The position numbers and the translations under genes were made by a program. Shown here one piece after another: positions 59,844 through 64,000 of a stretch of 64,000 bases of DNA. The stretch covers positions 1 through 64,000 of the forward strand of contig JAJUIB010000006.1 in assembly GCA_029265615.1 (NCBI GenBank). The letters are read 5' to 3'. The DNA is from Spirochaetota bacterium (GTDB lineage: Bacteria; Spirochaetota; Spirochaetia; Treponematales; Rectinemataceae). Numbering within the stretch: position 1 is the first letter of the stretch; each line of letters opens with the position of its first letter. The notes below the pieces were generated by a model. The model worked only from the letters and a program-made list of their open reading frames with translations, ran no database searches and had not been told where the DNA came from.

Positions 59844-61613
59844 TTAGATCACGTTGCAGCGCCTTAGGACATCCTCCACGACAGTCCCTTTCACCTTCTT
59901 GAGCGCAAGCTTCTTGGCAAGCCCCGCGGGGAAGGGGAGCTTCATGTCGATGGGCTTTTTGCCATCCATGAGCTTCGATGCGGAACCAAGAAGCTCGCGG
60001 ATGTCATACACGGAGCCCCAAACCTCGGGAACGCCGCGGTCAACATTAAGCAGTGTGTATACCGCCTCCATTGCGGTACGGACGGAATATTCCGTCGTGA
60101 AGATGGTGTCGCGCGGGGTCTCCGCAAACTGACCGATGAACGCGAAGTTGACGGCCCCCTGCGGCACGACGTCGGGTCGATCCCCCTTGCGGCGCGGCAT
60201 AAAAAAGGCGGTGATATAGGGCATCATACAGGGAACCGTGTGCGCCCCGTCGCGGGCGAGCTCGGGTATATCCTTTTCAGGCACGCCCAGATGGTAGAGC
60301 CACTCCATGCAGATTTCCCGGCCAGTGCAGTCCTTCATCGGCTTTTTGACGTAGTCGCCGGGAACGTCCGAGAAAAGCGCGTAGACCCAGACACAGAGCT
60401 GTCCCTTAGGCTGCTCGCGGAACTGTGGCTGGCGATTCACGGTCCAGGAAAGGAGCCAGGACGAATCCTTGGCGGTGACAATGCCGCCGGTGGTCACCTT
60501 GCCCGAGAAGGGGTCGCGCTTGCAGATCCTCTCGATATACGACGGAATGCGCGCATCGAGCGTCGTGACCGTCGCCGACTCCCAGTTGGTCGCCTGTATA
60601 TCAGAGCAGAATTTTTCAGGGCGACCGAAGGAGGGATCCTGACGCGCGATGTTCTTCCAGAGCTCCCAGCACGCCCCCGGCTTTGTGTTGAGTACGGCAG
60701 GGTGCGTGTCATCGCCGAGTGACGAGTTCTCGGTGCAGGATCCGTTGGTTATAAAGACGAGGTCGTCCTCGAGGAGCTCGATCGCCTGAGGTGCACCCGA
60801 ATGCTTGCAGAGTATGCGTTTTGCGACTTTCCGCCCGTCCTTTATCGAGAACTCCACATTGATGACCACCGTGTCGTACTGGAAGTGCACGTTGTGCGCT
60901 TCAAGATACCTGACCATGGGCAGAATAAGCGATTCGTATTGGTTGTATTTCGTAAATTTGAGCGCAGAAAAGTCGGGGAGCCCCCCGATGTGATGGATGA
61001 AGCGCTGGAGGTAGAGTTTCATCTCAAGCGCCGAATGCCAATTCTCAAAGGCAAACATCGTCCGCCAATAAAGCCAGAAATTCGAATCGAGCACCTCGGC
61101 GGAGAATACGTCCGTGATTTTCCTGTCGTAAAGGTCCTCGTCGCGGGTCATAAAGAGCTTCATAATCTCCATGGCCCCTTTATCCGAAAGGCCAAACGTC
61201 CCTCCGAGTCCCGCATCCTGTCCCCGATTCGCCGTGGCTCGCATCAGCGAGTAGTTTGGATCTTTCTTGTTAAGCCAGTAGTACTCGTCGAGCACTGAGG
61301 CGCCCTCGGTCTCGAGCGAAGGAATCGAACGAAAAAGGTCCCACAGACATTCGAAATGGTTCTCCATCTCGCGGCCGCCGCGCATCACAAACCCGCGATC
61401 GGGGTAATTCCAGCCGTCGCATGCGCCGCCGGGGAGCTTGAGTTCCTCGAGGATGTGTATCCGCTCCCCGCGCATATAGCCGTCGCGGACAAGGAAACAC
61501 GCGGCGGCGAGCGAAGCAAGCCCCGAGCCAACAAGATAGGCAGACTTCCGTTCGACACCCTCCGGCTTGCGCGGTCGCGCAAACGCCTCATAGTTGCCAC
61601 TACTGTAGTACAT
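59844..61613 (-). CDS. ohyA: Oleate hydratase (MCRA family)
   Basis: FAD-binding enzyme that hydrates cis-9 double bonds of oleate and related fatty acids to hydroxy-acids. 589 residues. N-terminal dinucleotide motif [17 protein letters not shown]; then [34 protein letters not shown] and [28 protein letters not shown] 61613 has AAGGAG six bases upstream. A TetR gene lies just upstream on the same strand. Protects against toxic host or environmental fatty acids in known bacteria. Confidence 0.96.
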   Translation of the reverse strand: MYYSSGNYEAFARPRKPEGVERKSAYLVGSGLASLAAACFLVRDGYMRGERIHILEELKLPGGACDGWNYPDRGFVMRGGREMENHFECLWDLFRSIPSLETEGASVLDEYYWLNKKDPNYSLMRATANRGQDAGLGGTFGLSDKGAMEIMKLFMTRDEDLYDRKITDVFSAEVLDSNFWLYWRTMFAFENWHSALEMKLYLQRFIHHIGGLPDFSALKFTKYNQYESLILPMVRYLEAHNVHFQYDTVVINVEFSIKDGRKVAKRILCKHSGAPQAIELLEDDLVFITNGSCTENSSLGDDTHPAVLNTKPGACWELWKNIARQDPSFGRPEKFCSDIQATNWESATVTTLDARIPSYIERICKRDPFSGKVTTGGIVTAKDSSWLLSWTVNRQPQFREQPKGQLCVWVYALFSDVPGDYVKKPMKDCTGREICMEWLYHLGVPEKDIPELARDGAHTVPCMMPYITAFFMPRRKGDRPDVVPQGAVNFAFIGQFAETPRDTIFTTEYSVRTAMEAVYTLLNVDRGVPEVWGSVYDIRELLGSASKLMDGKKPIDMKLPFPAGLAKKLALKKVKGTVVEDVLRRCNVI

Positions 61614-61790
61614 GACACGCTCCTTACGACGCGCTTACGTCGTCGTTCGGGGAGAAGGGTATGAAGCAGAATGACTCAGGACAATAGACAGTTTGAGGGA
61701 GTTGGCAGATCTTTTTTCGGCACGGAACATCTGCCGAAATTCCGAACGCGGAAGCATCCTTGTCGATTTTTTGGACAGGATACCGCTTTG

Positions 61791-62378
61791 TCAAAAGTTC
61801 ACAGGCGCCTTAATACCGCGATTTTTCTCGGCAAATCGCTCGAGCGCGGTCGTAATGTCTCCCTGGATGAGCGTCGACAGGCGGTCCACGATGAGCCGCG
61901 GCTGTTCCATCATTCCGGACTCGATCCAGTCGAGCACAAGTCCGACGAAGGCGTGTTTGTAAAAGTCGGCAATAAACGCCTTGTCCTCGTCGCGCACGCG
62001 GATTTCCTGAGATTTCTCCTCGACGACACCGATGAGGAGCCCATACGTCACCTCGTGGAGATAGCGGATAAGGTGCTCCCTGCTCCGCGAATGATAGGTT
62101 TTAAGAACAAAGACCCTATTCTCGAGCGCGTATTCGAATATGTGCGTGAACCCCTCCTGCCAGGAGTCATAGGTTTTTTTGCCGGCGAGCGCCTTCGTTG
62201 CTTCGGTAGTATAAATCCAATTAATAAGATCATATATATCTCTGAAATGGTAGTAGAACGTCTGGCGGTTGACTTCGCAGTCCTCGGCAATCTCGACAAC
62301 GGTGATGGCGTCGAGCGGCCGCTCGGAAAGGAGCTTTTTAAACGATGCGGCGAGCGCCTTTTTCGTTATCTGGGACAT
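61791..62378 (-). CDS. TetR-family regulator (DhaS-like C-terminus)
   Basis: 195 residues. N-terminal HTH: LAASFKKLLSERPLDAITVVEIAEDCEVNRQTFYYHFRDIYDLINWIY. The C-terminal domain resembles the dihydroxyacetone-kinase regulator type. ATG 62378 has GGAGGG seven bases upstream; the frame is open to 62639. 177 bases upstream of oleate hydratase on the same strand, so it is a likely regulator of it. A TTGACA lies at the end of this gene facing ohyA. Confidence 0.88.
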   Translation of the reverse strand: MSQITKKALAASFKKLLSERPLDAITVVEIAEDCEVNRQTFYYHFRDIYDLINWIYTTEATKALAGKKTYDSWQEGFTHIFEYALENRVFVLKTYHSRSREHLIRYLHEVTYGLLIGVVEEKSQEIRVRDEDKAFIADFYKHAFVGLVLDWIESGMMEQPRLIVDRLSTLIQGDITTALERFAEKNRGIKAPVNF

Positions 62379-62607
62379 GGACGGGCCCTCCATACGATAC
62401 GCGTAGCGTGGAAAAGCTAACGCTTTTATGACGCTTTGAAAACTCCTAAAGAAAACATGCCCCGCCCTGCACCCTGGGGCCGCTCCAGAGAAGGCCGCGC
62501 CCTTGCACGAGGCACTCAGGAAGGCATATGCTCTCAAAAGAAAAATCCGCAATGCGCGGGGCGAGACGAGAATCCCGCCACGCGGGAAAGCGTAGTCACT
62601 CAGGCCC

Positions 62608-63282
62608 ATGAAAAAGTATCTTGTGCTTGCCGGTAACATCGGCGCCGGAAAGTCAACGCTTGTAGGCCTCCTCGCCGAGCGTCTTGGCTTCAGGCCGTAC
62701 TACGAACCTGTTGCCGAGAATCCCTATCTTGAGGATTTCTACGCGGATATGGCGCGCTGGGCCTTTCATTCGCAGCTCTTCTTTCTCACCCACCGAATCA
62801 AGAGCCACCGTGCGCTCATGAACGACCCCGCCTCCGTCGTCCAGGACCGCTCGGTGTACGAGGACGCCGAAGTGTTCGCGCGCAACCTCTATGGACAGGG
62901 TATCATGAGCGCACGCGACTGGGAAACCTACCGCTCGCTCTATCGCACGCTGACCGACCTCCTTCCTCCACCCGACCTTGTCGTCTATATCCGCGCCTCG
63001 GTACCCACGCTCAAACGCCGCATTGCAAAGCGCGGCCGTGCATTCGAAGCCGCCATTTCCGACGACTACCTTGCAGGACTCAACCAGCTCTATGAAGAGT
63101 GGCTCGAAGGCTTTGACCTTGCACCCGTGCTTGTGGTGCCGGGCGACCGCCTCAATTTCGTCGAGGAGCCGCGAGACCTTGACGCCATCGTGTGGGGCGT
63201 TGAGGAACGGCTCTGCGACAAACAGCGGAGCCTCTTCCCGATCAGCGTGACCCACCCACCGCAGCGCGGCATTCGCTCTTGA
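62608..63282 (+). CDS. Deoxynucleoside kinase
   Basis: 224 residues. P-loop AGNIGAGKST, EPVAENPYLEDFYADM, the DRS motif in QDRSVYEDAEVFA, and the LID arginines RRIAKRGRAFEAAI. Phosphorylates deoxynucleosides (dAdo/dGuo/dCyd type) in the salvage pathway. No ribosome-binding site is evident. Divergent from the TetR gene. Confidence 0.93.
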   Translation: MKKYLVLAGNIGAGKSTLVGLLAERLGFRPYYEPVAENPYLEDFYADMARWAFHSQLFFLTHRIKSHRALMNDPASVVQDRSVYEDAEVFARNLYGQGIMSARDWETYRSLYRTLTDLLPPPDLVVYIRASVPTLKRRIAKRGRAFEAAISDDYLAGLNQLYEEWLEGFDLAPVLVVPGDRLNFVEEPRDLDAIVWGVEERLCDKQRSLFPISVTHPPQRGIRS

Positions 63283-63399
63283 TTCCGCGCAGGCCGGGAA
63301 GTAGCTTTTAGTCCGCGGCACGACCGGCGCGGCATGGAGGAGTTAAGCTGCCCTTCGGCGATCCCCTTGGTGCGCCCGTCGGCGCCGCAAGGAGGACGC

Positions 63400-63927
63400 A
63401 TGGCGACGATCACGCTCAAAGGCAATCCGGTCCATACCACGGGTGAGCTTCCCGCGAAAGGCACAAAGGCGCCGAATTTCCGCCTCGTCAGAGGCGATCT
63501 TGGCGACGCCACGCTTTTAGATTTCGCGGGCAAGGTGAAGATCCTCAATATCACACCGAGCCTCGACACCTCGGTCTGTGCACTTTCTGCGAAGCGCTTT
63601 GACGCCGAAGCGGGAAGACTCGCGGGGCTTGTCGTGCTCAACGTGAGCCGCGACCTGCCCTTCGCCGCAAGCCGCTTCTGCAAGACGGAGGGGCTTGCGA
63701 ATATTGTCACCCTTTCTGACATGCGGGACCGCGCCTTCGGCCGAGACTACGGCGTGGAAATGATCGACGGCCCCCTCGCAGGACTCCTGTCGCGCGCGGT
63801 GGTGGTCATCGATGGAGCAGACAAAGTCGTATACACCGAGCAAGTGCCCGAAATCGGGAAAGAGCCCAATTACGAGGCTGCGCTCGCAGCCGCGCACACA
63901 GCGCTCGCGGCGCAGGCCGGATACTAG
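63400..63927 (+). CDS. tpx: Thiol peroxidase (Tpx), 2-Cys peroxiredoxin
   Basis: 175 residues. Peroxidatic Cys60 in PSLDTSVCALSAKRF and resolving Cys94 in SRFCKTEGL, at the spacing of E. coli Tpx (61 and 95). Reduces organic hydroperoxides with thioredoxin. ATG 63400 has AAGGAGG five bases upstream. A strong hairpin follows. Confidence 0.97.
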   Translation: MATITLKGNPVHTTGELPAKGTKAPNFRLVRGDLGDATLLDFAGKVKILNITPSLDTSVCALSAKRFDAEAGRLAGLVVLNVSRDLPFAASRFCKTEGLANIVTLSDMRDRAFGRDYGVEMIDGPLAGLLSRAVVVIDGADKVVYTEQVPEIGKEPNYEAALAAAHTALAAQAGY

Positions 63928-63957
63928 GAAGATCCGGATACGCCGTAGCAAAACAAG

Positions 63958-63993
63958 GGGGGGCAGGCCATCCGCGCGGACGGCCTGCCCCCC
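63958..63993. terminator. Terminator after tpx
   Basis: Perfect 12-bp stem GGGGGGCAGGCC (63958-63969) with its complement (63982-63993), an inner palindrome TCCGCGCGGA, followed by a short TT tail. An A-rich stretch upstream would give a U tract for reverse transcripts. Confidence 0.8.
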
Positions 63994-64000
63994 TTATGAT

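Noticed and set aside
1-64000. CRISPR arrays, insertion sequences, prophage or rRNA/tRNA genes
   Set aside because: Looked for regularly spaced repeats, transposase or integrase motifs and RNA genes by eye; none seen.

Overview
The window is a GC-rich, gene-dense stretch of bacterial chromosome. It holds about 59 protein-coding genes, all complete. I see no rRNA, tRNA, insertion sequence, prophage or CRISPR array. Many lipoprotein signal peptides, a doubled FapA-type protein beside a MinD/ParA ATPase, LPP20-like lipoproteins, a STAS/PspA stress operon and a MurA with Asp in place of the active-site Cys (known from Borrelia, Chlamydia and mycobacteria) together suggest a free-living, high-GC member of the Spirochaetota. 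That placement is an inference from gene content only.

Layout. 0-11 kb: a HAD phosphatase divergent from two CDP-alcohol phosphatidyltransferases, the tRNA-modification pair mnmE-mnmG, an envelope beta-barrel-like protein, a glycerophosphodiester phosphodiesterase and the lipoprotein N-acyltransferase lnt. 11-17 kb: four predicted lipoproteins of mostly unknown role. 17-22 kb: glutamine-dependent NAD synthetase, an SDR-like protein, an atypical phosphofructokinase and a beta-helix surface lipoprotein. 22-28.5 kb: a minus-strand operon of membrane protein, ParA/MinD ATPase, FapA, lgt and a double-HTH regulator. 28.5-34.7 kb: C-terminal processing protease, rsmE, a GT26 glycosyltransferase, a sigma-54 activator without a DNA-binding domain, a TrmJ-like methylase and an SDR. 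34.7-37.2 kb: an operon of STAS/zinc ribbon, YbjN-like, PspA and a pseudo-receiver winged-helix regulator.

37.2-37.56 kb is a gene-free, strikingly AT-rich segment with three DnaA-box matches, which makes it an origin-like candidate. It is followed by two unknown six-helix membrane proteins and a J-domain protein, then murA. 42.5-45.3 kb: a 44-residue ORF translationally coupled to a receiver/PP2C phosphatase, then dihydroorotase. 45.4-50.5 kb: an Xaa-Pro peptidase, a HEAT-like protein and three lipoproteins. 50.6-52 kb: sdpR-sdpI and a histidine-kinase remnant. 52-64 kb: trpS, FKBP, a ferritin-like protein, a TSUP exporter, a YigZ protein, a membrane LuxR regulator, an outer-membrane protein, an ICMT-like methylase, a lipoprotein hydrolase, oleate hydratase with a TetR regulator, a deoxynucleoside kinase and thiol peroxidase.

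Two themes run through the window. First, envelope biogenesis: lgt, lnt, about ten lipoproteins, murA, two phosphatidyltransferases and PspA. Second, a two-class start architecture. Many internal operon genes carry strong AAGGAG-type ribosome-binding sites, whereas several operon-leading genes have a -35/-10 promoter whose -10 box ends only 6-10 bases before the start codon. The latter implies leaderless or nearly leaderless mRNAs.
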